From contig JAOWBW010001044.1 in assembly GCA_026119855.1 (NCBI GenBank), positions 124,001 through 188,000 on the forward strand: DNA of 64,000 nucleotides, given 5' to 3'. A program made the translations under genes and the position numbers. Each line of letters begins with the position of its first letter. Within the stretch, counting starts at the first letter, position 1. The notes under the pieces were generated by a model, which saw only the letters and a program-made list of their open reading frames with translations, was not told the origin of the DNA and did no database searches. Source of the DNA: Campanula takesimana. Lineage: Eukaryota; Streptophyta; Magnoliopsida; Asterales; Campanulaceae. Below, piece by piece: positions 11,606 through 23,419 of this stretch.

Positions 11606-13067
11606 TGTTAGGATTCATTGTTAGTACACCCACCTTAATTTGATTGATCCATGCCACGTGTCTTTTTATGGACTTTAAGACCGCATGTAATGAAGTTCTA
11701 CTTCATTTTTTAGATAAGTCAATTTCTAGATTTTTTAGTTGTCTAGGCTGAGTATAGTTCGGTTGTATCATTAGCGGTTTAGTGCTTCAAGCCGTCATCT
11801 TGAGACCGCCAGCATGGAGCTCTTCAGTTTTCATCAAACTGCAGTTTGCATGTTTGATGAAACCGCCCATCAAGATCATTCTTCAAACCGCCCCTATGCT
11901 TGGAAAAACCGCAAAGCAGTTATTGAAGAATTAAAGAGATGTCATTTATTCCTTAGACAAACATTCCCTTTTTGACCGTAAAAGGATGTTGTTATGTCAT
12001 GTCAAAATAACTCTAAGTTAACTTGGAGTTTCTGCAAGGAATGTCGGTTTGTCTATCAGTTTGAATTGTTTACCGTTAGTCCTTTCTGCAACAAAGGACA
12101 AATGTCAGCTAGTGGTGCAACAACTACCTAGGACTACAAGACAAAACCAAGGACGAAAATAATAGCTCAACCAATGGGATTTCGACAGCACTGTACCCTT
12201 CAGATTTGATTCAAATCTTTACCCAACGGTCACAAGGGTGCTCTGCCTATAAATAGCTTCCATTATTCAACAATGAAGGTTGCTGAGCTTCAAGAGATTC
12301 ATTCCCAAGTATTCAAGTTTGCTTTGAAGATTTAAACTCAGATATTCATATCTTCAAACCATCTCCATTGCAAACCCAGTTCTTCATCAAAGCTTCAAGC
12401 CTAACAACCGTTCATACTTAGCCTTTACACCGAAAGAATTCCATTTGCTCAACCATCATTTAGATACTTAGAGCATTTGATTTCTTTTCACACACACACC
12501 CGATTTATATGATCACATAGATTATATACTTCGAAAACACCGGTTGTTATTATAGCTTAGGTTAGACTTATTGTTTAGAGTTTAGATTCATCTTGTAAAA
12601 CCTCCTCTAAATTAATACAAGTCTTATAGCTATTAGAAAATCCTAGACTAACCATCTAGGTAGAGGACGTAGTTCATTTAAGAACGAACCTCTTCAATTT
12701 GTGTGTTTGATCTTTATTTTCTGTCTTGATTTTTTATCTTTCTTGTTTGTGGTCTTGAACTTGTTTCCATATACGAAATGACTTGAAAGATGAATTGTGT
12801 TTTCCTTTAAACTTTAAGTTTAACTATTCTGTTGCATCATAGTGTTTTCTCAACCCGAGTCAAACCTCCCAACTCTTTAACTAACATATTTGGCCAAACC
12901 GCAAACTCCGCTGTGCATTTTATCAGTTCGATTCTTGTGCTTTGAACCGCAGTTGGTCAAACTGATAAGTACTCGGTTGATTTTAAGGGTATTTTCGAAA
13001 AAGTTTCGGACCGCTATTCACCCCCCCTCTAGCGGTTCTATACCCTTGTTGCCCTCTGGGACCAACA
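11606..13067 (+). repeat. 3' LTR of Sirevirus (1462 bp)
   Basis: It starts TGTTAGGA and ends GGACCAACA. A TATA box, TATAAATAG, lies at 12248-12256. A run of C (CACCCCCCCTCTAG near 13020-13033) shortly before the end is a hallmark of Sirevirus LTRs. It ends inside one arm of an inverted repeat (13066-13098 with 13286-13318), so the element inserted into an older foldback element. The TSD partner is not visible because the 5' end is missing. Confidence 0.82.
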
Positions 13068-13320
13068 CATGTCATTTTTGCAAGGGTATTTTCGGCTTAC
13101 TTGGAGTGCAGGCATCTGTACTCCCCCTTGCCCCTTGCAAGTTTTACTATTATGGCCAGGGTTCCCACATAACCTACATTTCATTCAAAACTTCATTACA
13201 ATAATCCCTAAGCATTATGTATTGTGCCCTGAAAGTCCCATGTATCATATAGAAGAGATATTAATATCTCGTTTTCTAAACTTGCTAAGCCGAAAATACC
13301 CTTGCAAAAATGACATGTGC
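13066..13320. repeat. 33-bp inverted repeat interrupted by the Sirevirus
   Basis: Sequence 13066-13098 (through TCGGCTTA) is exactly complementary to 13286-13318 (TAAGCCGA...). The arm starts at the LTR junction, while the right arm continues outward. The outer left arm therefore probably lies on the far side of the retroelement. Probably a non-autonomous DNA transposon of unassigned family. Confidence 0.6.
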
Positions 13321-13539
13321 AATAGCACATGATCACTTAACTGAGAAAACTTAACATCGTTAGTCTTGATGGTAACTAATGCAAAAAAAATAAAGTTGGA
13401 TGTGCCGGATACAAAAAAAAATAGTTTGGTGGTAATATCCACAAAAGGTCAAGAGTTGAGTGTTTTTTTTTGCAATTTTTCCTTTTTTTTATAAAATTCT
13501 GTATTTTTCCATTTTTTTTAAAAAAAAATAATAATAAGA

Positions 13540-13720
13540 AAACCCGTTCAAGTCCTTTGGGTTAAACCCAAGGGCCGACGGACGGGCCTAATAATCTTTG
13601 AAGAAGCGGGTCGGGCCGGGTCCAGCCCGCGAGCTCACACGCCACGGGCGGGCCCAAGCCCGTTAACCCGCGGGTTAGTGAAAAGGAAGGGCCTGGCGGG
13701 TTTGTCCTTATGCCCATCTC
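13540..13720. repeat. GC-rich remnant with GGGCCCG-type motifs
   Basis: An island rich in CCCGTT, GGGCCG, GGGCGGGCCC and AACCCGCGGGTT in AT-rich surroundings. It resembles the motif-rich subterminal part of a hAT element, but I found no terminal inverted repeats or target duplication. Confidence 0.3.
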
Positions 13721-13890
13721 CACTTTCTATACTCACAACACTCTACCCCACTATCTGTATTTTACAACTGTTCAAAGTGAAATCCAACTGCCAACAAATA
13801 GGTTTCCACTAGTCTTTGTCTAACATATGGAAAATTTGATGGAATATCCAATTTCTTCCACCACCTGCATACAAGAATATATAACTCTTA

Positions 13891-15419
13891 GGGCAACTCC
13901 AATGGTGGGTATCAAAACCTAATTTTGATACCCACCTCAAAGTCCTAGCATCTCCAATGGTGAAAATGATGGGTACCAAAATTAGGTTTAGTCCCAAGAA
14001 AGGTACCAAAATTGCTACCATGGCTAGGACCTTTTGGGTGAAAAACACGCGCTTATTTGGGCGAATCCGGATGAATTACAAGGGGGACAACCCCACGTTA
14101 GACGTGTCCATGCCGGTTAACCGCCGGTTAGCCGGTTATAACCGCCGGTTAATTTTACCGGTAATCCCTAACCGTGGAGTAACCTTCTAACCGCCACATC
14201 CGGTTACGGTTAAACCGGTTAAGCCGGTTTTGCCGGTTAACCCGGTTATGAGACTTTTTCAATTATTTATTTTTTTATTTTAAAAAGAAACAGTTTTTTA
14301 GGATTTTGTTAGAAAACTGACTAAAAATCATTAAGAAACTAACTGAAAATGAAATAAAAACACCAATTTTGTTAGAAAACTAACTGAAATCGTTAAAAAA
14401 CTGACTGAAATTGTTAAAAAAAACTGACTGTAATTCGTAAAACTAACTTGAAAATGGTAAAAAACTGACGGTTAGTATAGACGGTTGAACCGGCGGTTAG
14501 CTTCCCGGTTATAACCGCCGGTTGACGGTTATCAAGGCGGTTATCAAAATGGACTAACCTTAACCGAACCTTGAAAATACGGTTGACGGTTGAGACGGTT
14601 CACGGTTAACCGGTTAGCCGGGTTTGACCGGTTAAAAAATCTCCGGTTAGCCGGTTCCGGTTAGATTTTGGACACGTCTACCCCACGTGACCCTTGTTCC
14701 CTTCCAATTCAAACCTTTTTTTTTTTTTGAAAGCAAACTTTTCAAACCTTTCAATCTTCACACAGTGAGTTTTTCAATTTTTTTTTTTACTGTTATTAAT
14801 CCTTTTTTGTTGATATCCTACAAATAATTAGGGCCACATGAGTATATATTGGTAGAAATAACCATTCCGTCCCAAAATACTTGTAATTTTAGTTTAAAGA
14901 TAGATTTATTATCCAAAAATAATTTAATTTATTTAATATGTATTAATTGTTTTTTTAACATGTGTGAATTCTTTTAAAACAACAACTATTTTGAGACAGA
15001 AAAAGTAGTAATTTTATTTTAATTTAAAATTTATTTGAACAAATTAAAAATAATATAGCCAAGAAAACGAGTTTTGTTTGCTTTTTTCTTTTATCCGTTT
15101 TATTTGACTGTTTCTTTCATTGAATAAACATTTTGTGTATATTGCATTAAATTAACAAATGATTAAAAACAATTTATATTTAATTATTAATTTAATGATT
15201 ATTTTAAATTAATTATATTTAAATTTAATTATTATTTAATAGTAATTTTATTTTAATCTATAATTTATTTAAACTTTAACTACAAAAAGATAATTTGATA
15301 CCAAATATTTGATACCCATCATTGGAGAAGCATTTTTTGATACCCATGTGAATAGTGTCAATGGGTATCAAAATTTGGTTTTGATACCCATAGGACTAGT
15401 ACTACCATTGGAGTTGCCC
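13891..15419. mobile_element. Harbinger-type non-autonomous DNA transposon
   Basis: Terminal inverted repeats GGGCAACTCCAATGGT / ACCATTGGAGTTGCCC with a perfect 3-bp TTA target duplication (13888-13890 and 15420-15422), the hallmark of PIF/Harbinger. The left end also contains a hairpin (GGTGGGTATCAAAA... and its complement). It encodes no transposase. A hAT element is nested at 14099-14680, and an old Stowaway-like pair of ends (CCGTCCCAAAATACTTG / TTTTGAGACAGA) lies at about 14866-15003. Confidence 0.88.
14099..14680. mobile_element. hAT-type non-autonomous element A, nested in Harbinger
   Basis: Perfect 12-bp terminal inverted repeats TAGACGTGTCCA / TGGACACGTCTA and a perfect 8-bp target duplication CCCCACGT (14091-14098 and 14681-14688). 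Both subterminal regions are packed with CCGGTTA / TAACCGG words. The centre (about 14300-14470) has irregular tandem units of AAAACTGACTGAAATCGTT type. hAT elements commonly carry clustered short transposase-binding repeats near their ends. No coding region. Confidence 0.93.
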
Positions 15420-15422
15420 TTA

Positions 15423-16841
15423 CAGCAGTTATTGTTAAGTTATCAATTTATCTAAAAAATTAAGCCTTCAATATTTCTATCAAAAACACTATATTTGATT
15501 ATCAAAATCACGACAACATTGCAACCGGCTATAAAAAACACTTAGGAAAAACGTGTTTTCGAAATGCGCGGTGACAATTTTGTAAATAAGTGGAACTTCG
15601 TGCGCGTTGACATTTTATTGTAATTAAATAGAAACTCGCGCGCGGTGATACTCATAACATTACAACTGACTATCAAAAACACTACAACTGTCTATCAAAA
15701 TCACTAGAGCCGGCACTAAACTAAACTTGAACTAACACTAAAAAAACACTAGGGGATGCTCAACAAATACACTCACTAGTGATAAAAAAAAAAAAAACAT
15801 GAACTGATACAACAAAATACTTGTACTGGCACAACCCGTTTGAGTAACAAATATGTGTTTAATAACGCAATTCATGTGTTTTGGAATGTCAGAGCGTATG
15901 TTATTGAGTTCATGTGGTGTTTAAAATGACTTATTCAAGTGTTAAAGATCGCTAGTGCATATTTGAAGCTAGTGTGTCAGTCCATGTGCTGAAGAGTATC
16001 CTTGGATTACAAAGTGCCAGACTGTGACTTCAGAATGCGAGTTGCAGTTTTGAAGAGCGCCATGAGGTCTTAGATGTTTTGATTATTTACGAAAATGTCA
16101 CTGCGTTTTTAAAAAAAAATGTTTCAGTTATTTAGAAAAATGCTACCGCGTGGTTCTAGCCCTATTCAGGCTCGATTCAGAAACACGTTTGTCCTAATGA
16201 ATCGAAAAAACTGATATTTTCTAAGATTTTTACTTCTGGTTCAACAAGAAAAATGTGTTTTGAACCGGGCTTAACCGTGCGGTGGCATTTTTGTAAATAA
16301 CTAGAACTTTATTAACGGTGGCATTTTAGTAAATAATTGAAATTTCTCTAACTTCCAGATATTTTTCAAAACTGCAACTGGCATTCTGAAGACACGAACT
16401 AGCAGTCTGTTATACACGGACTGACAGTGTTCAATACATGAACTGACACTAAAAACACATGGACTGACACTCAAAAACGCATGGACTGACACTAAAAAAA
16501 ACACATGAACTGGTACAAAGAAAACAAATGTACCAACAAAACGAATGCACTGGTCACCTTAAACACTACAACTGATCATTTTAAATACCACATGTCGGGC
16601 CGTTTCTATGAAATTTGAGACCGAAAACGATTTTTTTAGATGTGAACCTTATGTTATTTTTAGTCATTTAGCTTTTAAAAAAAAATAAAGGGACAATACT
16701 AAACTATTATATATATCACTCTAAACTAAAAGGACAATTTGTTGAGGATCATGTAAATTTTAATAAACTTTAAGCTTTTTTTTTTCTCAGACGTTTTCGG
16801 TAAAAGTCTGTTCGTGTGTTGGTCTTTCTTAATCAATTATA
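15423..16841. repeat. AT-rich repeat remnant with GACTGACACT arrays
   Basis: No gene seen. Similar pieces recur in both orientations, e.g. GGTGGCATTTTTGTAAATAACT near 16280 and its approximate complement near 16120. About 16435-16515 holds tandem units of the form CATGGACTGACACTAAAAA. Related words occur at 19700-19860 and 26560-26960, which suggests an old dispersed transposon family with no ends that I could fix. Confidence 0.4.
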
Positions 16842-17013
16842 CTCCTTCCGTCCCAAAATGATCATCTCATTTGACTATTCAAACCTTTTAAGGATGTGAA
16901 CACTTGCTCATGTTTTCTTTATGTACCTTTAAGCCTAAATTGTAGAAATAAGATCAACTTTTTGGGACATTGAAAAATGGAAAAATGAGAAGATCATTTT
17001 GGGACGGGGGGAG
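16842..17013. mobile_element. Stowaway MITE (family S1)
   Basis: Ends CTCCTTCCGTCCC / GGGACGGGGGGAG flanked by TA on both sides. Its interior matches the element at 37026-37205. Tc1/mariner-type non-autonomous element. Confidence 0.82.
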
Positions 17014-17285
17014 TATTTTCTAATTCTAATCTTAATTTGGTTTTCTATGAAAAAAAAAAAAAAGAGGTTTGGCTTCATATATTGTCAACCATGGACATTA
17101 CCACATTAATTGTGTTCATAGAATGTGGGCTTATTTATTTGTAGAGAGGATTAGTGGGCCGCCAGGCCATAAATTCTAAAATCCCATTTCTCTTGTTTCA
17201 AATTTGGGCCCTTTGTTAACATATACCGGCTGCGTTGAGTATTGTCCAACAAATTGTTTATCGATGGCCGAAGAATATGAACAAC

Positions 17286-19564
17286 TGTCGCGCCCCGACC
17301 CGTGGTCCTAGTTGGCCCCACGTCCGGGACACGCACGGAAGACGTCATAAAACAACTTAAAGAAAAATTTTCGAAATATACTTTCATAAAAAGTCTTATA
17401 ACCAAACACATTTACTAAACTTGACTTCAAGTCAAACATACCAAACTTTCACAACAAGTACTTAGCCACTCGGCTACAACTACTAACTTTACTTACTCAT
17501 TTACAAACGCTTAACATCTACCAAAAGAGATGATACAACAACTAAGTCACGGGTACACTACCCCAAAAGGTGTTACATTTACATAATGTATCCTTTACAT
17601 ACACAACACTTCCCAAAATGTCTTACCCAAAGATCTCCTTCTCGACGTCCTCCCTGTGTGTGAACTATCCCCTGGGCTCCTTCTTATCTAAAACGGTAAA
17701 CAAATAAAGGGTGAGAATAAATCTCAGTAAGTTACTAAAATGCAACTACATTACATGCTAATATGATAAACATAAAGGAACAATACCACAAATGATCATA
17801 TAGCATATAGCACATAATATGAGAGGCTCCCTATCGCCAACCGTCCCATACCGGTTGGAAATAACGACCAACTCATCATACTACACATAAAGCGGAAATA
17901 AACACTCATACGTGGATACTGAGCCAAGGTTCTCGAACCAAAACAATAGCCATCTGAGAGGCATCAACTGAGCAGCATCGAAGAGCTGAAACGGGTTCCG
18001 GAACCAAACAACAACAACAACGGGGAAAATGGCACAGAGTCATAACCCAAAGTGTCCAACCTTTGGCCTAAGGAAGGGGGTTAAAAATGGGAAACCAATG
18101 ATAGGAGCCTTATAATGAACTTGGCTCGTGTGCCATTATAATCCCTATCATTGCCCGAACACACACAAAAGTACCAGCTGGACTTTACACAAAACGAAGC
18201 AAAGAATACTTGCTTAAACAACAAACGGGGTATGATTACAAAGTAGGGAACCACACAAGATCATCATAGAGAAGTAAACACGTTTTCATAATAGTGTGCA
18301 CGATATTGACATTAAGTCATCACACAATCCATCCAAACAATCACATTAATTCACACTTGATCACAAAAGACCAACTCTACCATAATGAACCATTAATACT
18401 CTTTTTGGTACTAAACACCTACTGGATTTCCGTACTATAAAAATCAGAACACAACTGAAAAACCAACCCATCGTGTAGTACTCGAGAAGAGCTTTCCAAC
18501 GATAGTTTACACGACCAAAACGGAGTCCGGATGAAGAAGTTATGGCCTCCGGAAGATTTCACGTAAAATATACAAGTGCAGAATTTGGCCTTTTACACGA
18601 CTCGTGTACCCTTACACGACTCGTGTAACAACTTCTACACAAGTCGTGTATCAGTACACGACTCGTGTAAAAATTCTCTCATTCAGCATTTTCCTCTACA
18701 CGACTCGTGTAACCTTACACGAGTCGTGTAATCAAGCCTGGAGCAACATTTTGGCTGTAAAATATATACTCCCTTCATCTTACCGACCCAAAAGTACTAA
18801 TACTTATAACACACAACAATTGTAACTTCACCAAAGCTACAACTTCAGCCTTAGACAACTCTAACACCAACTAAAACTAATACTTGTACTACTCTTTCCG
18901 TCCCAAAATTACAAGTATCAAGAAACTATTCAAAAAAACATGATTTTTCAACACATATAGCATATATAACATATATATGACCATTTTAATATTTAAAAGG
19001 GGGATTAGTAACTTACCTATTTTCCGGAAAAGTATCGAGAAAATATTATTTGATCGGTTAGAAATGGCATATTCAACACCCTGATCATTATTATATAATT
19101 AGATTTGAAAATGGAGTAGTAAATTAAAAGAAATGAAAAAAGCAAGAACAAAACTTTACCTTCTCTTTCTTTCTTCAACAATGGAGAAATTTTGGAAAAG
19201 TTGTAAAGAAATGGTGAGGTGAACGCAGGAGAGGGAGAGAAGAAGAGGTAAGTATGAAGATCTTACCCACTAGATTTTTAAATAAATCATTCAAGATTCA
19301 TTTTTCACACTTAACCCCTCTAGTTACTTAATTCACTTAAACTTCTTAACAACCAAATTGTTGGCCCATAAAATTACACTTCACAACTTAACTTCCAAAA
19401 CAAATATTACTACTAACACTTTAACTAACTCAAATAATCAAATAAGATGTATAATTCATATAATATGATGCAACACATAAAATGCGCACATAATTTTAAA
19501 TTAAAAATCTCAGGAATATAAAATAAATATAAAATAAATAAAGACGGATTTTGGGGTCGTTACA
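17286..19564 (-). repeat. Ty3/gypsy LTR, copy 1 (2279 bp, probably solo)
   Basis: It runs from TGTCGCGCCCCGACC to GGGGTCGTTACA. The complement starts TGTAACGACCCC, the usual start of Tekay/Del-like LTRs, so it probably reads on the minus strand. It shares several blocks with 59471-61972, e.g. GAGAGGCTCCCTATC and GCCGGTTGGAAAT-type text near 17820 and 60030. No internal domain adjoins it. The flanking 5-mers (ACAAC and AACTT) do not match, so I see no target duplication. It carries six 15-bp palindromes at 18594-18730. Confidence 0.72.
18594..18730. repeat. Array of six 15-bp palindromes in gypsy LTR copy 1
   Basis: TACACGACTCGTGTA occurs at 18594-18608, 18613-18627, 18655-18669 and 18697-18711. 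Two one-base or symmetric variants lie at 18636-18650 (TACACAAGTCGTGTA) and 18716-18730 (TACACGAGTCGTGTA). Spacers are 4-27 bp. The equivalent place in the second gypsy LTR (61030-61190) holds GGCGGGCGCC-type palindromes instead. Confidence 0.92.
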
Positions 19565-20213
19565 AACTTTCTACGTATGATCGTCACCAATTGAATTATA
19601 ATCAAATTGCTTTGGGTCGGTTACCAATGTCAGTAATTGACGATCATACAATTCGTACTGGCATTCTTAAAATGCATTGACGATATTTATCACTCAAATT
19701 GGTTATGTAGTGCAAGTATTTTGTTGTGCCAATTCACGTGTGTTTTTATCGCCAGCTAGAGTGTTTGTTGAGACCTGGTTCATGCCCGGTTAAAAAAAAC
19801 GTTTTTCCGAATAATTCGGAAATACTAAGTTTTCATAGAACCAACTAAAAAAGATTCTCTAAAATAATTAAATAGCATTAATATTTAGTTAGAATTTACT
19901 TGTGCTGGACCATTAATTTTATCTGGCGTTTTTGCAGTTATGTGGAATTGATACATTTCTGTTGAGATTAATTGGGCCCTACCCCAACAAGACCTAACAG
20001 CTATTGGACCTTAATTTAACAAAAGTGTACGTTATTTGGACTCAAGCCCATCTCTCGAGTTTTAGATCACCAAATTCAAGTTCCCCTTTCAATAAAATAC
20101 AAATAAAATAAAATAAATAAATACAAAATCCTTTGTATTTGCTCAAAATATTAAAATACAAATACAATGTTTAGACTAATGATATTCATGTTTAATTTTT
20201 TATGATATACTCT
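19565..20213. other. Intergenic AT-rich sequence
   Basis: No gene or complete element recognised. About 19740-19860 resembles the ends of the repeat remnants at 15500-16300 (CACGTGTGTTTTTATCG... and AAACGTTTTTCCGAATAATTCGG). Confidence 0.35.
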
Positions 20214-20222
20214 CCTTCATAA

Positions 20223-20526
20223 GGGAAACTCCGTTTTTGTCCATCGTACTTTGGGTCGTGTGTCACTTTTACCATCAAACTTTATTTTTTTCATTTTTAC
20301 CATCGTACTACAAACAATGGTGTCATTTTATACCAAATTCGATAATTTAGACCCAAATTTGTTTCAATTTTACCATCGTACTACAAACAATGGTGTCATT
20401 TTACACCCAAATTTGGTATGAAATGACACCATTGTTTGTAGTACGATGGTAATAATGAAAAAATAAAGTTCGATGGTAAAAGTGAAACACGCCTTAAAGT
20501 ACAATGAACCAAAACGGAGTTTTCCC
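20223..20526. mobile_element. Mutator-type foldback MITE (304 bp)
   Basis: Nearly the whole element is an inverted repeat with ends GGGAAACTCCG / CGGAGTTTTCCC, flanked by a perfect 9-bp duplication CCTTCATAA (20214-20222 and 20527-20535). Long arms and a 9-bp duplication indicate Mutator. The transcript would form a long hairpin. Confidence 0.88.
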
Positions 20527-20562
20527 CCTTCATAATAATAGTATCATTTGACTATTCAAATA

Positions 20563-20806
20563 CTCAATTCGTCTCAAAATAATCTTCATACTTTTTTCGC
20601 TGCTATTGTGAATAAACTTTGAGTAATAATTTTAAGTTGATTTGATTGTCTAAATGGAAATGTAAACTTGGCATTGATAAACCATCAATACCAAGTTTTA
20701 GATTTTTATTACGATAATTATATCAACCTAAAATTATCACTCAAAGTTCATTCGCAATAACAACGAAAAAAATATAAAGATCATATTAGTATTAGGACGG
20801 AGAGAG
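20563..20806. mobile_element. Stowaway-like MITE
   Basis: Ends CTCAATTCGTCTC / GGACGGAGAGAG with TA at both sides (20561-20562 and 20807-20808). Interior arms are complementary (AACTTTGAGTAATAATTTTA near 20626 with its complement near 20730). Confidence 0.7.
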
Positions 20807-20808
20807 TA

Positions 20809-22186
20809 TTTGAACATGTTGTCATTTTGATTACTATCCCCAGTGATGTTCAATAATTACTCTCAATAAACTATTTCTTGCAACAACTATTACTTTTCAA
20901 TGGATTCATCACAAAATTTCGTTTAAAAATTCAATGCTTTTTACAAACTGATTTTAAAAATAAAATGATTTTTTTTTTTTTTATGCATACACATAAATAA
21001 CAAAATCTAATATCATCTTGAAATAAAGAAAACATTAATTAAAAAATCTGTTACAACTACCCGTGAGAGGTCATAATCCAAATTCCAAATAATCATAATT
21101 GGTTAATAATTGGAGGAATAAGAAACAAAGAAGAAAAAGTCATGAAATTCCAACAACTACCCTTTCACACATTAAGTCCACTTCTGTTATGTCAGAGAGT
21201 TTCTATTCATTGATTTGGTATCTATTACTTACAGTAGAATTTAGAAAATGAAATTTTGAATTGAATATCAAAATAGTGGGTAGTGTTTCAAATGTTTAAA
21301 TTCCTTAATTTAGAAAAATGAAAATCAAGTTGTTCCATTACATAATACAAAACCATACTGTAAATTTTACCTAATCCTTTGTAACGTTATTAATGAGTTG
21401 ACATTAATTGACTTTGGGCAATTCAAATCTTAAACTATCATTGATATATAAAAAAAAAAAAAATGTTGTAGCACATGCAAGTATCGACCTGCTCAAATGG
21501 CCATTTCAATTTTATTTTGATAAAATTGGGGAAAAAAAAATCCAATTTTTATCACTTTGTTTACCTTATTTTGTATTGTTAGCGATATACATATTTACTG
21601 TTTGAATGATCTTCTGCTGACGTTAGTTCCATCAATTGTGATATGATAAATTACTAGTGGTACGCAGTGTAATACACAAATTAATACAATAAACTTGGAC
21701 TTATATTTAATTAGTTAGATTGAATTCGGAAAATAATCTCACCGTCTTGAATAAATAATCTTATTTTTTAATTTTTAAAGTTTACTTAATCCTTTTAATA
21801 TAAATGTAAAAACAAAAGTTTTTATAATAATATATTAGTAATAAGTCTTATAATTGCATTAGAATAATTGTTTTTCCAGATATTTAAACAAAATTCAATC
21901 ATGTCAATTAATAAAAAAGTGAGACTATTGGATGTCGGAAATTCTGAGTTTACTTTGTGTAAAAGTTATAACGCACCCCAGGTTTGTGGTATCCAAACAT
22001 ATTTTAAAATAACTTTTCACAAAAACGCATTTTAGAGAATTGTAATCCAAACAGAAAATTGAGTTTTGGGATAATCACTTTACTATAAATCTATAATCAA
22101 TTATCAAGATTCACTTTTTAATAATCAAAATTAATGTCAAACTCAGTCTAGTAGAATTTTCGAAGCTACAACTGCATTATCTGCTG
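20809..22186. other. Intergenic AT-rich sequence
   Basis: No gene, RNA gene or delimited transposon seen. Open frames here are short and of low complexity. Confidence 0.5.

Positions 22187-22220
<34 letters not shown>
22187..22220 (+). repeat. Poly-A run (34 A)
   Basis: 34 uninterrupted adenines. It might be the tail of a retroposed sequence upstream, but no LINE or SINE body or target duplication is recognisable. Confidence 0.9.
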
Positions 22221-22222
<2 letters not shown>

Positions 22223-23417
22223 ACTGTGTTATACATGCTCACATTTTCCCTTTTTTTCGAGGGAGCACAATTCATGTCACTATGTAAAGGATAAATTAAG
22301 AAATTTAAACAATAAACTAAATTCTTTTTGTAAAATAAGAAATAGGCTCATGAAAATCCATAGCATCTATCATCATGCTGATAAAAAAAGGAACCTTTTC
22401 CACTATTGATAGAGACAAACAGAATAAGCCAATTATATTAATTCTCCTTTCTTTCACCAAAATTCCATTTCCTTTTGTATGCTAGATTTTGAATAGTTAG
22501 TCATCAAACATTTTTAAAAGTTTATATACCTTTTATACATAAAACAACAAGAAAGAGAGAACAAAATTGTAAAATGAAGCTCCTCATTATATACACACAA
22601 CAAACAGGACAAAATTAGGGTATGCTTTAAAAAAAAAAAAAAAAATGTGTATGTTAATAATTTGAGATTGAGTTGGGTACTTTCAAATTTGCTAAAATAA
22701 ATGTCACATGATACCATCAAAGGGGTATGGTGAAATTTAAAATAATTACTAACGGTCATAAGAATGAGTAGAATCTCCGTTACTGGAATGAAATTAAATT
22801 AATGCATGTCGTTGAATTTGATGTATCTTCAAATTTGAATGTGTTAGTATTTACCACTACTTATACCTCTGTCATTAAATAAATATTTTAATTTTAATTT
22901 TTTTAAGACATTCATTTAAGGGCGGAGAGAGTACTCGTACTATTTAACGAGTAACAATAAAAAATAACAATGAATAAGATCAAGGTGATAAATAAGTTTT
23001 GTTAATAGAAGCATGATGTATATTATCAGTGCTCTCTCTAACAACTTAATTTTTTTAGATGAGTTGATAACTTTACATGGTATCAGAGATTTAGATTTGC
23101 AAGATCCTGAGTTTGAATCTTCCAAATTGCATTTATCCTTTTACATGTTTAATTAGTAATATTATAAAAATATATCGTGTTTTAATTGTAATGGAAAATT
23201 CAGACTTAAGATTTTTGTAATGATCGATTGTTCAAGTACTTCCTTCGTCCCTATTTATTTTCATTTTGGGTGTCTCATACTTATTGCTACTTACCTAAAA
23301 TATTCACTTTTCTCTCTCATATTCACTCACAACAACTATTCACTAACTTATTTGCTTTCTCCTACCATTCACAATACTTACTTTTCTAAATATTTTTTCT
23401 TAATCTTCGTGTACTCC
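22221..23417. other. Intergenic AT-rich sequence with MITE and SINE-like scraps
   Basis: A single Stowaway-like end (GGGCGGAGAGAGTA) lies near 22920. A tRNA-like piece with TGGTATCAGAG and GAGTTTGAATC lies at about 23070-23120. Another single Stowaway-like end (CTTCCTTCGTCCC) lies near 23240. No gene. Confidence 0.4.
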
Positions 23418-23419
23418 TA

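Noticed and set aside
18594..18730. Regularly repeated palindromes that could suggest a CRISPR array
   Set aside because: Spacers are only 4-27 bp and not unique-length, no cas genes are near, and the locus lies within a plant LTR.
17281..19570. Target duplication for gypsy LTR copy 1 (ACAAC / ACAAA)
   Set aside because: It would require the LTR to end in GTT rather than CA, and only 4 of 5 bases match.
23065..23125. Possible tRNA gene or primer-binding site (TGGTATCAGAG)
   Set aside because: No LTR ends next to it and no full tRNA fold. At most a SINE-like scrap.
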